Shown piece by piece: positions 23,170 through 34,759 of a stretch of DNA of 35,768 nt. A model generated the notes under the pieces. The model was not told where the DNA came from. It searched no databases and saw only the letters and a program-made list of their open reading frames with translations. The first letter of the stretch is position 1. Each line of letters begins with the position of its first letter. The stretch covers positions 1 through 35,768 of the forward strand of contig JADYYN010000248.1 in the NCBI GenBank assembly GCA_020853635.1. The letters are read 5' to 3'. This stretch comes from Gemmatimonadaceae bacterium (GTDB lineage: Bacteria > Gemmatimonadota > Gemmatimonadetes > Gemmatimonadales > Gemmatimonadaceae). The position numbers and the translations under genes are program-made.

Positions 23170-24369
23170 ATGGCACGGAAAACAACGCTCTGGACGGCGG
23201 CGGTGTTGGGCGCGGTGATCGTCTCGCTCGCGGTCGGCCAGCGGCAGCTCGCGGCGGACCTGGAGCATCAGGCCGTGCAGGCGCCGGTCTTCGAGGTCGA
23301 CCCCTACTGGCCCAAGCCGCTGCCCAACGGCTGGCTGCTCGGCTCCACCATCGGCGTGGGCGTGGACTCGCGCGATCACGTGTTCATCATCCATCGCGGC
23401 AACGCGACGCTGAACGCGCGCACCGAGGGCGGTTACGCACTCACCGGGCCCTGCTGCACGGGTGCGCCGCCGGTGCTCGAGTTCGATCCCGAAGGCAATC
23501 TCGTAAACTCCTGGGGCGGTCCGGCCGAGGGGTATGTGTGGCCGGGCAGCAACCACGGCATCACGCTCGATCACATGGACAACGTGTGGATCGGTGGCAA
23601 CGGCACGCCCGACACCACACGCGGCATCGGGTTCGATTCACACATCCTCAAGTTCACGCACGACGGCAAGTTCCTGCAGCAGATCGGTGTGCCGGGACGT
23701 CGCGCGGATTCCAAGTCGATGGATTCGTTCGGGCGTGTGGCGAAGGTGTCGTTCGACACCAAGGCCAACGAGGCCTACGTCGCCGACGGCTACGGCAATC
23801 GCCGCGTGGCGGTGCTCGACATGACGTCGGGCGCGATCAAGCGGTTCTGGGGCGCCTACGGCAATGTGCCGAGCGATTCCAACTATGGGCCGTATCGCCC
23901 GGACGCGCCGCTGATCCCGCAATTCCGCACGCCGGTACACTGCGCGGAGCCGACGACGGACGGCTTCGTGTATGTGTGCGACCGCGTGAACAACCGCATT
24001 CAGGTGTTCACCAAGGACGGCAAGTTCGTGAAGGAGAAGCAGGTCGCGCCCCGCACGATGGGCGACGGCGCGGTGTGGGATATCGCGTTCTCGCGTGATG
24101 CGGCGCAGAAGTATCTCTACCTCGCGGACGGCAAGAACGAGCGCATCTATGTGATGGACCGGCAGTCGCTGGAGATCCTCACGGCGTTCGGTGATGGCGG
24201 ACGGCAGCCGGGTCAGTTCTTCGCGGTGCACTCCATCGCGACGGACTCCAAGGGCAACATCTTCACGACCGAGACCTACGAGGGGAAGCGCGTGCAGCGC
24301 TTCGTGTACAAAGGCATCCGCGCAGTGAGCAAGAAGGATCAGGGCGCACCGTGGCCGGGGAGACAATGA
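23170..24369 (+). CDS. Exported NHL-type beta-propeller protein
   Basis: A 399-residue protein with GGAG six bases before the ATG. The N-terminus (MARKTTLWTAAVLGAVIVSLAVG) is a signal peptide or anchor. Blades with NHL-like signatures include STIGVGVDSRDHVFIIHRG, NHGITLDHMDNVWIGGNG, KANEAYVADGYGNRRVAVLD, DGFVYVCDRVNNRIQVF and HSIATDSKGNIFTTETY. It opens with FEVDPYWPKPLPNGW, a phrase common in this exported propeller group. Vicinal Cys-Cys (GPCCTGAP) may be structural. It is divergent from the HupE-cytochrome-PQQ dehydrogenase run and resembles the propeller at 16026-17108, which is also next to a redox enzyme and a cytochrome. Its stop overlaps the next small gene in ATGA. Confidence 0.88.
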   Translation: MARKTTLWTAAVLGAVIVSLAVGQRQLAADLEHQAVQAPVFEVDPYWPKPLPNGWLLGSTIGVGVDSRDHVFIIHRGNATLNARTEGGYALTGPCCTGAPPVLEFDPEGNLVNSWGGPAEGYVWPGSNHGITLDHMDNVWIGGNGTPDTTRGIGFDSHILKFTHDGKFLQQIGVPGRRADSKSMDSFGRVAKVSFDTKANEAYVADGYGNRRVAVLDMTSGAIKRFWGAYGNVPSDSNYGPYRPDAPLIPQFRTPVHCAEPTTDGFVYVCDRVNNRIQVFTKDGKFVKEKQVAPRTMGDGAVWDIAFSRDAAQKYLYLADGKNERIYVMDRQSLEILTAFGDGGRQPGQFFAVHSIATDSKGNIFTTETYEGKRVQRFVYKGIRAVSKKDQGAPWPGRQ

Positions 24370-24563
24370 GCGACGCACCGAAGAGCACACGGAGCCGCGA
24401 GCGACGCGGGCCGGATCGTCGGTCAGGCGAGACGCGTGGTCCCGACCGACGCACGGAAGACGTGGGGCCAGGCGGCGGATTGAATCGGCGGAAGGGGGAT
24501 CGCCGCGTGTCCGGGCGTCGGTCGTCCGAGCGTCGCGGGGGCGAGCGTCGATCACGGCCCTGA
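24366..24563 (+). CDS. Small arginine-rich repeat protein
   Basis: A 65-residue predicted protein with 20 arginines, many as RR pairs spaced by 3-6 residues: ERRGPDRRSG, RGPDRRTE, RRKGDRRVSGRR, SERRGGERR. There is no hydrophobic segment, so it is cytosolic and probably disordered and strongly basic. The ATG overlaps the stop of the propeller gene (ATGA, 24366-24369), the main reason to accept it as a gene. I do not recognise a family. RR-repeat stretches of this kind also occur as disordered tails of other bacterial proteins. Binding to nucleic acid or another anionic polymer is possible from charge alone. It could also be a chance reading frame in GC-rich DNA. Confidence 0.5.
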   Translation: MSDAPKSTRSRERRGPDRRSGETRGPDRRTEDVGPGGGLNRRKGDRRVSGRRSSERRGGERRSRP

Positions 24564-24600
24564 GTCGCCGCAAGGGATCGTGACAGTGCAGTGCTAGCCG

Positions 24601-24618
24601 ACCCCGCCTCGGCGGGGT
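24601..24618. terminator. GC hairpin ahead of the ECF sigma factor gene
   Basis: ACCCCGC (24601-24607), loop CTCG, GCGGGGT (24612-24618). It lies 38 bp after the Arg-rich gene and 13 bp before the GTG of the sigma factor. It has no T run. It may end the upstream transcript or sit in the leader of the sigma-factor mRNA. Confidence 0.35.
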
Positions 24619-24630
24619 AGGTTGGGATTC

Positions 24631-25180
24631 GTGACTAGTCCAGTATCGCAACTACTGATCGACTGGCGCTCTGGCGATCGTGAAGCGCTGGATCGGCTCA
24701 TTCCGCTGGTGCATGCCGAACTGCACCGCATGGCCGCCGAGTGTCTGCGCGGTGAACGGCCCGGGCACACGCTGCAGCCCACGGCGCTTGTGAACGAGGC
24801 GTATCTGCGCCTGATCGGCGCGAACGTGGCGTGGCAGGACCGCGCGCACTTCTTCGCGGTCGCGGCCACCACCATGCGGCGCGTGCTCGTGGATCACGCG
24901 CGTGCGCACGGGCGCCTCAAACGCGCCGGACGACCGGTCTCGCTCGAGGACTCGATCATCATCGCGCCCGGTCGGGCGGATGATTTTCTCATCGTCGACG
25001 ACGCACTCGACCGGCTCACCGCGCAGGACGCGCGCGCCGCGCGGGTGATCGAACTGCACTACTTCGGCGGGCTCACGTACGAGGAGACCGCCGAGGCGCT
25101 CGGCATCTCGGCGGCGACGGTCGATCGGGATCTGCGCTTTGCGCGGGCCTGGTTGCATCGCGAACTCGTGGAGGCCGCGG

Positions 25181-25188
<8 letters not shown>
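24631..25188 (+). CDS. ECF-type RNA polymerase sigma factor (kinase-linked type)
   Basis: A 185-residue sigma factor with regions 2 and 4 only. Region 2: REALDRLIPLVHAELHRMA, GHTLQPTALVNEAYLRLI and WQDRAHFFAVAATTMRRVLVDHARA, the wording typical of the Sigma70_ECF/TIGR02999-like group. Region 4: LDRLTAQDARAARVIELHYFGGLTYEETAEALGISAATVDRDLRFARAWL, with a helix-turn-helix. GTG 24631 is preferred over TTG 24622 because it places a G-rich stretch at a usable distance. The next gene, a Ser/Thr kinase, starts inside this one (8-bp overlap). In related groups sigma factors next to such kinases are thought to be controlled by phosphorylation instead of by an anti-sigma factor, and none is seen here. 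Confidence 0.92.
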
Positions 25189-27717
<2,529 letters not shown>

Positions 27718-27721
<4 letters not shown>

Positions 27722-28746
27722 AAGCGGATCACCGTGCGCAGCGGCGCGCGGTACGTGTCGAGTGCATCCAGCACGCCGTTCACCTCGTCGGCGTCGAGGG
27801 AGACGTGATCCTTCACCACCTCCGTGAGGTCGAGCGCCTTCCGCCGTGCGAGTTCGAGCAGCAACGGCAACTCCGCGAGCAGATGATCGTTCGACCCGAT
27901 CAACTCCGTCTCGGGCCCGAGCAACTCACGGTACGTATCGAGTTCCATGTTCTCGCGTGAGAGCCCCGCGATCACCGCGCGACCCTGCACGGCGCACATC
28001 TGCACGGCCTGCCGCATCGTCGTCGGTGAGCCCACCACTTCCACCACCACATCGACGCCGTGTCCACCGGTGAGTTCGCGCACGCGCGCCACCGGATCAC
28101 CCAGCGACGCGTTCACACCCTTCGCACCGTAACGCTCGGCGGCGGCGACCTTAGTGGCGTCGAGGTCGATCGCATACACCTCGAGTGCACCGAGAGCCTT
28201 GGCGAGTTGTACGGCCGAGATACCGAGTCCGCCGATGCCGATCACGGCGACCGTTTCGCCCGGTGCGAGTCGGCCGCGGCGGAGTGCGTGCAAGGACGTC
28301 GAGCTCGAACACATGAGTGCCGCGCCGTGTTCGTACGGGATCTCGGCGGGCAGCGGCACCGCGTTGCGCGCGGGCACCACGATGTACTCCGCGTAGCCGC
28401 CGTCGCGGTGGTGGCCGATCATCTGGCCGGTGGGGCAGAACTGTTCGCGTCCGGCGACGCAGTGTGTGCAACGGCCGCAGGTGACGAGATAGTGCAGACA
28501 CACGCGGTCGCCGATGGCGTGGGTGTGCACATCGGCACCGACGGCGGCGATGTCGCCGGCGACTTCATGGCCCGGCGTGACCGGGGCCTTGAGCGAGGCC
28601 GATCGACCGGCGCGGTAGTGGGCGTCCGAGTGACAGATGCCCGCCGCGCGCACCCGCACGACGACGTCGCCGGGGCCGGGGGTCGGAACAGGCAGGTCGA
28701 CGGCGTCGAGCGGGCGACCGGTGGCAGTGATGCGGAGAGTGCGCAT
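27718..28746 (-). CDS. Zinc-dependent alcohol dehydrogenase (MDR family)
   Basis: A 342-residue cytosolic medium-chain dehydrogenase. Catalytic zinc ligands: Cys38 in GICHSD, and His60-Glu61 in PGHEVAGD. Structural zinc: Cys90, Cys93, Cys96 and Cys104 (CGRCTHC...FC). The Rossmann motif VIGIGGLGISAVQLAKALGA binds NAD(P), and the following acidic YAIDLDATK favours NAD. A third ligand at the usual Cys in MCSSSTS is retained. It should interconvert an alcohol and an aldehyde or ketone. The substrate cannot be told. It is convergent with the kinase (4-bp overlap) and divergent from the S9 peptidase across a palindrome at 28753-28768. Confidence 0.93.
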
Positions 28747-28752
28747 GCGGAT

Positions 28753-28768
28753 AATCTAGCAGTAGATT
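28753..28768. promoter_or_regulatory. Perfect palindrome in the dehydrogenase/S9 peptidase divergent gap
   Basis: AATCTA GCAG TAGATT has perfect 6-bp arms and lies 7 bp from the dehydrogenase start in a 93-bp divergent gap. It is A+T-rich in GC-rich surroundings. Shape and place suit an operator that overlaps a promoter (TAGATT and TAATCT are -10-like). The regulator is unknown. Confidence 0.4.
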
Positions 28769-28839
28769 CCGCGTCACCCGTGGCCGCCACGCCCCCCGCC
28801 TGCCGTGTCACTCCTGTACCGGGATCCGAGGTCTCATCC

Positions 28840-30921
28840 ATGCGTCGTCCGCTCGCCGCACTTCTTCTTTCGCTCGCGTTCGTCTCGTCCGCGGCCTCCG
28901 CGCAGGATCGGCTGCGCCAGATGCCGGGCTACGACAACTACATGAAGATGGCGCCCAAGCTACAGGGTGCGATCAAGTCGGGCGCCGTCGCGGCGCGTTG
29001 GACCGACGATGGCTCGGCGTTCGATTTCACGCGCGACGGCAAGCGTCTGCGCTTCGACATGGTGTCGAAGAAGATCATCGACGGCCCTGCGGGCGTGTCG
29101 CCCAACGGCATCCGCGGATTCAACGGCGTCGCACGCGGTCGCCAGTCCACCGAAGCGTGGACGCGCGACTCGAGCAAGAAGGCGATCTACAAGGATCGCA
29201 ATCTCTACATCGCCAATCGCGATGGCTCCAACGAGCGCCAGCTCACCACCGACGGCTCCGAAGCCGATCGCATCAAGTACGGCACCGCCAGCTGGGTCTA
29301 CGGCGAAGAACTCGGCCAGACCACCGCGATGTGGTGGTCGCCCGATGGCAGCAAGCTCGCGTTCTATCGGTTCGACGAGAAGCCGGTGAAGGACTACTGG
29401 CTTCAGACCGACCAGACGGCGGTGCAGGGCACGGTCGAGGTGGAAGCGTATCCGAAGTCAGGCACCGAGAACCCGATCGTCGACCTGTTCGTGCACGACC
29501 TCAGCACCGGCAAGACCACGCGCATGGACGCGCGCGACGGCAAGCCGCTCACCGACGATGTGGTGGGGCACTACGTGTACGGCATCACCTGGTCGAAGGA
29601 CGGCAGCGAACTGCTCATGCGTCGCACCAACCGTCGGCAGACCATCATGGAGTTCGCGGCCTGCTCGCCCACCACGGGCGCCTGCCGCGTGATCGTGCAC
29701 GAGGAGTGGCTGCCGAGCTGGACCGAGAACTCGCCGACCATCCAGTGGCTCGAGGACGGCAAGCGCTTCGTGTGGGAGTCCGAGCGCACGGGCTTCGCCA
29801 ACTATTATCTGTACGACATCTCCGGCAAGCTGCTCGCGACGCTGACATCGCACCAGACCGAGGTCGCGGGCATCGTGCGGATCGATGAAAAGGCGAAGCA
29901 GTTGTGGTACTACGCGCGCACCGGCGACAACTTCATGAAGTTCCAGCTCCACCGCGTGGGCTTGGACGGCAAGGGCGACAAGCGCCTCACTGATCCGGCG
30001 CTGCATCACACCGCGTCACTCTCGCCCGACGGCAAGTACTTCGTCGATGTCGCGCAGACGCATGCGGTGCCGCCGACGACGCGTCTCATGGATGCGAACG
30101 GCAAGATGGTCTCCGTGATTGCCGAGTCGGATATCTCAGGCATGGTGTCGGCGGGCTTCAAGCCGGTGGAGATGTTCACCTACACCGCGGCCGATGGTGT
30201 GACCAAGCTGCACGGCATGATCAACAAGCCGTCGAACTTCGACCCGAGCAAGAAGTATCCGGTGTTGTTCTCGGTGTACGCGGGCCCGGCGACCAACGGT
30301 GCGCGCGAGGTGTACAGTGCGCCGAGTGTGCAGGCGGAGTACGGCTTCATCATCGTGACCCTCGACACGCGCAGTGCGGCGGGCCGCGGCAAGAAGGCAC
30401 TCGACGCGATCTACGAGAAGCTGGGCGAGGTGGAGATCGACGACCTCGCGGCGGCATCGAAGTACCTGGCGACGTTGCCGTACATCGATGGCAAGCGGGT
30501 GGGCATCTTCGGCACGTCGTACGGCGGCTACGCCTCAGCGCTCGCGCTGCTGCGGTATCCCGACCAGTTCGCCGCCGCCTCGGCGTCGTCGGCCGTGACG
30601 AGCTGGCACCACTACGACACGATCTACACCGAGCGGTACATGTTCACGCCGCAGGCGAACCCCAAGGGCTACGAGAAGGGGAACGCGATGGCGTACGCGA
30701 AGGACCTGAAGGGGCGTCTGATGATCTACTATGGTACGGCGGACGACAACGTGCACCCGAACAACTCGATGCAGCTCATTAAGGCGCTGCAGCAGGCTGG
30801 GAAGAGCTTCGAGGTGCAGGTGGGGCCGGATGCGGGGCACAGCGGGATCAATCCGAACCGCATGATGGAGTTCTTCATTGAGAACTTGGTGCTGGGGAAG
30901 GGGAACGTCGCGATGAACTAA
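28840..30921 (+). CDS. Exported S9 family peptidase, dipeptidyl-peptidase IV-like
   Basis: A 693-residue serine peptidase. A signal peptide (MRRPLAALLLSLAFVSSAASAQ) sets the start although the frame is open far upstream. The N-terminal beta-propeller (DPPIV_N) covers about 90-430 and includes SWVYGEELGQTTAMWWSPDG, whose Glu156-Glu157 match the pair that anchors the substrate N-terminus in dipeptidyl peptidase IV. The alpha/beta-hydrolase domain has GTSYGGYAS (Ser560), YGTADDNVHPNNS (Asp635) and DAGHSGI (His667), a complete triad. It likely removes dipeptides, often after Pro or Ala, in the periplasm. Its stop overlaps the convergent kinase stop by 4 bp. Confidence 0.94.
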   Translation: MRRPLAALLLSLAFVSSAASAQDRLRQMPGYDNYMKMAPKLQGAIKSGAVAARWTDDGSAFDFTRDGKRLRFDMVSKKIIDGPAGVSPNGIRGFNGVARGRQSTEAWTRDSSKKAIYKDRNLYIANRDGSNERQLTTDGSEADRIKYGTASWVYGEELGQTTAMWWSPDGSKLAFYRFDEKPVKDYWLQTDQTAVQGTVEVEAYPKSGTENPIVDLFVHDLSTGKTTRMDARDGKPLTDDVVGHYVYGITWSKDGSELLMRRTNRRQTIMEFAACSPTTGACRVIVHEEWLPSWTENSPTIQWLEDGKRFVWESERTGFANYYLYDISGKLLATLTSHQTEVAGIVRIDEKAKQLWYYARTGDNFMKFQLHRVGLDGKGDKRLTDPALHHTASLSPDGKYFVDVAQTHAVPPTTRLMDANGKMVSVIAESDISGMVSAGFKPVEMFTYTAADGVTKLHGMINKPSNFDPSKKYPVLFSVYAGPATNGAREVYSAPSVQAEYGFIIVTLDTRSAAGRGKKALDAIYEKLGEVEIDDLAAASKYLATLPYIDGKRVGIFGTSYGGYASALALLRYPDQFAAASASSAVTSWHHYDTIYTERYMFTPQANPKGYEKGNAMAYAKDLKGRLMIYYGTADDNVHPNNSMQLIKALQQAGKSFEVQVGPDAGHSGINPNRMMEFFIENLVLGKGNVAMN

Positions 30922-33254
30922 GGCAGCGCAACGGTCGCGCTCGCCGGCAGCCCCAAGCGCTCGGCGAGCGCACCGAACCGCGCATTCCCCCGAAGTCTGT
31001 CGTACCACCGCACGCGTAGCGGCAGCAGCAACACGAACGAATCGCGCTCATCCACCGCGCGCGTGAGGCCGGCGAACAGCTGATCCGCCGGATCAGTCGC
31101 CAGCCCCGCAATCACCCGCCCGAACGTCGCCCCCGGCGCCGTACCCAGCGCCTCAAGCTCCCGGCGGATCGCCGCCGCCTGCGCCGACTCGCCCGCCAAC
31201 TCCCGCATACGCGCCTCAGCACCATGGAAGAACGGGATGGGCGCCGCCTCGGCCGCCGCGCTGAACCCTCGCACCGCCGCCGCCTTGTCACCCGCCGCCT
31301 CGGCGATCACACCCTGCGTGTACGTCACGAACGGATTCCGCGGCGACAGCGCCGCTGCCCGCGCAATCGTGCGCTGCGCCGAGTCGTTGAGCCCGACTTG
31401 GCTCAGCATGTACGCGTATTCCGCCACGATCGCCGCGTCGGTGGGTTCGAGCACGGCGGCGCGACCGAGCGCGACGGTGGATTCGTCGAACCGGCCCAGC
31501 GTGAAGTACAACTCGCCGAGGTTCTGATGCGCGGCGGCGTCGTTGGCGTCGTGGCGCAGTGCGGTGCTGAGCGCCTGCTCGCCCTGCGTCCAGCGGCCGA
31601 GTCCCTTCTCGAGCAGCCCGAGCGCGACGTACGATGCGGCGATGGTTGAGTCGAGAGCGATCGCACGCGCGGCTGAGGCGCGAACCGTGTCGGCGATCGA
31701 CGCGCGCGGCACCGCGCTGTAGATGGGCAGCAGCGCGGCCGCTTCGGCGACGCCCGCGTGGGCGCGCGCGAACTTCGGATCGCGCGACGCCGACTGGGTG
31801 AACAGTGACATCGCCTGGCGCAGACTGGCCTCGCCGCGCTCGCGGAGCGCGTAGCGGCCGCGGAGATACAAGTCGTACGCAATCGCATCGGCCACGTACT
31901 CCACCCGCGGACCACTGTGCCCCGCGAAACCGAGTCGAGTGCTGAGTGCCGCGGCAACGGAGTTGGAGATCTCCTGCTGCGTCCGGAACACATCGCCCGC
32001 GGGACGGTCGTATCGTTCGGTCCACATCGCGCTGCCGTCGCGCGCGTCGACAAGTCGCGCGGTCACTCGCAACTGATCGCCGGCCCGCTGCACGCTGCCC
32101 TCGACCAACGCACGCACACCCACACGCGTGGCGTAGTCGGTGGGCGAGAACTGTGAGTCGGCGTAGGCGCGGATGGTGGAGCGCGAGAGCACACGCACAC
32201 CGGGCATCTGCGCCAAGCCGGTCATCACCTCGTCGGTGATACCGGCGGAGAGGTAGGCGTCGTCGGGCGCGCCGATCATCTCGAAGGGCAACACGGCGAT
32301 GGTCGGCGTGTCGTTGCTCGCGCTGCCGGTCTGCCGTGCACCGAACCACCATCCGGACGCGACCGCGGCGACGAGTACGATCGCCGCTGGCATCTGCCAG
32401 CGCACCGGCCGATGCTCAGGGTTACGTGCCGCCGCATCGAGCTCCGCCGCGAACATCTCCGCGTCCGGCCGTTCGCTGGCCTCCTTGGCCAATCCGCGCA
32501 CGATCGCCCGCGCCAACGCCGCCGCACTCGCCGGCAACTTGGCCGCGAGATCAGGCACCGGCTGCACCACATGCGCCGACATCACCTGCGCAGGAGTGCC
32601 GGTGTACGGCGGAGTGCCTACCAGCAGTTCGTAGCCAACCGCCGCGAGCGAATACACATCCGCACGTCCGTCGATGGTCGGATCCGCGGTCACCTGCTCG
32701 GGCGGCATGTACGTCACGGTGCCGATCGACATGCCAGCCGTCGTGAGGCCGGTCTGGTTGCCCTCGCGGATCACCTTCGCGATGCCGAAGTCGGCGAGCA
32801 TCGGCTCACCCTCGGCGAGCAGGATGTTCTCCGGCTTCACGTCGCGATGCACGATTCCTTGCCGATGCGCGAACGCGAGTGCGCGCGCCAGCGGCGTGAG
32901 GAGGCGGATCACATCGAGCGGCGCCAGCGTCTTCTCGCGCTCGAGCCGCGCGCGCAGCGACTCACCCGCGATGAACGGCATCACATAATAGCGCAGGTCA
33001 GCCGCCGAGCCCGCGTGGAAGACCGGCACGATCTGCGGATGCTGCAGCGTGGCTGCGGTCGCGATCTCCTGCTGGAAGCGCTCGAGGTTCACGCGATGAC
33101 TCAACTCGGGCGCGAGCACCTTCACCACCACCCGCCGCGACAGCGCACGTTCGGTGGCGAGGAACACCCGCGACATGCCACCACCACCGAGTTCGCGTTC
33201 GAACTCGTAGCGGTCGCCGAGGTGTGCCTTCAGTTGAGAGACTTCGTCAGACAT
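30918..33254 (-). CDS. Membrane Ser/Thr protein kinase with TolB-like and TPR domains
   Basis: A 778-residue protein. Kinase domain about 14-275: LGGGGMSRVFLA, Lys45 in VVVKVL, HRDVKPEN (His136, Asp138; the canonical Asn is present), DFG from Asp155, MPPEQV and DVYSLAAVGYELLVG. One membrane helix is at about 288-304. Then a TolB-N/FlgO-like module (PTIAVLPFEMIG...YLSAGITDEVMTGLAQMPGVRVLSRSTI...GVRALVEGSVQR), found in many bacterial kinases and cyclases, and about seven TPR-type helical pairs (for example AHQNLGELYFTLGRFDESTVAL). The external part probably senses an unknown signal. The start at 33254 is set by domain length, since the frame continues upstream. 53 bp after tgt on the same strand. 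Confidence 0.93.
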   Translation of the reverse strand: MSDEVSQLKAHLGDRYEFERELGGGGMSRVFLATERALSRRVVVKVLAPELSHRVNLERFQQEIATAATLQHPQIVPVFHAGSAADLRYYVMPFIAGESLRARLEREKTLAPLDVIRLLTPLARALAFAHRQGIVHRDVKPENILLAEGEPMLADFGIAKVIREGNQTGLTTAGMSIGTVTYMPPEQVTADPTIDGRADVYSLAAVGYELLVGTPPYTGTPAQVMSAHVVQPVPDLAAKLPASAAALARAIVRGLAKEASERPDAEMFAAELDAAARNPEHRPVRWQMPAAIVLVAAVASGWWFGARQTGSASNDTPTIAVLPFEMIGAPDDAYLSAGITDEVMTGLAQMPGVRVLSRSTIRAYADSQFSPTDYATRVGVRALVEGSVQRAGDQLRVTARLVDARDGSAMWTERYDRPAGDVFRTQQEISNSVAAALSTRLGFAGHSGPRVEYVADAIAYDLYLRGRYALRERGEASLRQAMSLFTQSASRDPKFARAHAGVAEAAALLPIYSAVPRASIADTVRASAARAIALDSTIAASYVALGLLEKGLGRWTQGEQALSTALRHDANDAAAHQNLGELYFTLGRFDESTVALGRAAVLEPTDAAIVAEYAYMLSQVGLNDSAQRTIARAAALSPRNPFVTYTQGVIAEAAGDKAAAVRGFSAAAEAAPIPFFHGAEARMRELAGESAQAAAIRRELEALGTAPGATFGRVIAGLATDPADQLFAGLTRAVDERDSFVLLLPLRVRWYDRLRGNARFGALAERLGLPASATVALP

Positions 33255-33307
33255 CGCGTCGCGGGTGGCGGACGTAGGAATGTACGGATCGTCCGGCGAT
33301 CCGCAGG

Positions 33308-34561
33308 TCAGACAGTCGGAGCCGGCTTTCGGTTCGCGGCCTTCTTCGCTTCGTCCCCAGCCTGGTACCGTTCGACCCAGGCACGACTCCACGAGGCGAA
33401 CGTCCCGGCCCGGAGTTCGTTCCGCGCCTGGCCCATCAGCCCCACCAGGAATGCGATGTTGTGCAGCGCGAGCAGACGCAGTCCCAGCATCTCCTCCGCT
33501 TGGAAGAGATGCCGGATGTACGCCCGATCGTATTGCGTGCACGCGGGGCAGGGGCAGCCATCCACGAGCGGGCGACGATCGGTCTTGTGTGTGCTCTTCT
33601 TGATCTGCACGGTGCCGTCGGGCGAGAAGAACGTGCCGTGGCGACCCATGCGGGTGGGTGCGACACAATCGAAGAGGTCGATGCCGCGTGCGACGCCTTC
33701 GACGAGATCGTCGGGATGGCCTACGCCCATCAAGTAGCGCGGCTTGTCGCGCGGGAGTTCGCCGTCGCAGAGTGAGAGCGTCTCGAGCATGGCGGGTTTG
33801 GGTTCGCCCACGGAGAGACCACCCACCGCGATCGCGTCCCACTCACCCGCCTGCAGGATGCCGCGCGCGGACGCGCGTCGGAGTTCGGGATGCACACCGC
33901 CTTGCACGATGGGCAGCAGCGCCTGCGGCGGCGCCTGCAGGTCGCGTTCAACGTCGGCCGAGGCCAGCGGCGGGGCACCAGCGGGAGCGACATGCTCCGG
34001 GATGGGCGCGCGTCCCTCGCGTCCGATGCGATCGAACTCCACGCGACAGCGATCGAGCCAACGCAGTGAGCGCTCCATCGCCGCGCGTGAGGCGGACTCG
34101 TCGGACCGCCCTTCGATGAGTTCGTCGAGCTGCATGATGCAGTCCGCGCCGATGTTCCGCTCGATCCGCATCACCGCTTCAGGCGTGTACGCGTGCAGCG
34201 AGCCATCGAGATGACTGCGGAACGTGATGCCTTCTTCCTTCACCGTGCGCAGCTTGGCGAGCGAGAACACCTGGAAGCCACCCGAGTCGGTGAGCATGGG
34301 GCCGTCCCAGCGCGTGAACGCGTGGAGGCCACCGAGCGCGCGCACCATGGTGTCGCCGGGCCGCAGGTACAGATGGAAGGCGTTGCCGAGGATCATGCGG
34401 CCGCCGACGGCTTTGACTTCGTCGACCGAGAGGCCCTTGATGGTGCCGTGGGTGCCCACGGGCATGAAGGCCGGAGTCTCGACCACGCCGTGAGGCGTGG
34501 TGAAGGCACCGACGCGGGCGGGGCCGTCGTGGTGGCTGCTGGAGAAGGCGAAGTCGGTCAC
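33308..34561 (-). CDS. tgt: tRNA-guanine transglycosylase
   Basis: A 417-residue enzyme that swaps guanine 34 of GUN-anticodon tRNAs for the queuosine precursor preQ1. Family motifs: ARVGAFTTPHGVVETPAFMPVGT, LTDSGGFQVFSLA (Asp92-Ser93), LPIVQGG, AVGGLSVGEP, and DLFDCVAPTR with Asp298 as nucleophile. The zinc site is complete: Cys336, Cys338, Cys341 and His367. A Pro/Ala-rich insertion of about 30 residues (IPEHVAPAGAPPLASADVER region) precedes LLPIVQGG. The frame is open further upstream to 34696, but the family N-terminus fits GTG 34561. No ribosome-binding site is evident there. No other queuosine genes are in the window. Confidence 0.94.
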   Translation of the reverse strand: MTDFAFSSSHHDGPARVGAFTTPHGVVETPAFMPVGTHGTIKGLSVDEVKAVGGRMILGNAFHLYLRPGDTMVRALGGLHAFTRWDGPMLTDSGGFQVFSLAKLRTVKEEGITFRSHLDGSLHAYTPEAVMRIERNIGADCIMQLDELIEGRSDESASRAAMERSLRWLDRCRVEFDRIGREGRAPIPEHVAPAGAPPLASADVERDLQAPPQALLPIVQGGVHPELRRASARGILQAGEWDAIAVGGLSVGEPKPAMLETLSLCDGELPRDKPRYLMGVGHPDDLVEGVARGIDLFDCVAPTRMGRHGTFFSPDGTVQIKKSTHKTDRRPLVDGCPCPACTQYDRAYIRHLFQAEEMLGLRLLALHNIAFLVGLMGQARNELRAGTFASWSRAWVERYQAGDEAKKAANRKPAPTV

Positions 34562-34616
34562 GGAGGGAAGATCGACGATCGGGGCCCCGGTCGGCAGGGC
34601 TTCCGGGCGAGTATTT

Positions 34617-34638
34617 CGTCGACCCGGTCGGGTCGACG
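34617..34638. promoter_or_regulatory. Perfect 9-bp inverted repeat upstream of tgt
   Basis: CGTCGACCC GGTC GGGTCGACG lies 56 bp before the tgt start, in the 198-bp gap between tgt and the lipoprotein gene. It may be an operator or a leader hairpin. If tgt starts further upstream (34696), it would be coding. The rest of the gap (34562-34759) shows no gene. Confidence 0.35.
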
Positions 34639-34759
34639 GCCGATTTAGCGCATTTCCAGAGATCGGGCTGAGGCCAAAGTCCGTGATCCGGCTCACGCCA
34701 GCGCAGGTGAATTCGGTGCATCTTTCTCAGGCGTTCCCACCGCCCACGAGCTTCTCCCG

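Noticed and set aside
28060-28839. Upstream extension of the S9 peptidase frame
   Set aside because: It runs antisense through the alcohol dehydrogenase, and a perfect signal peptide begins at 28840.
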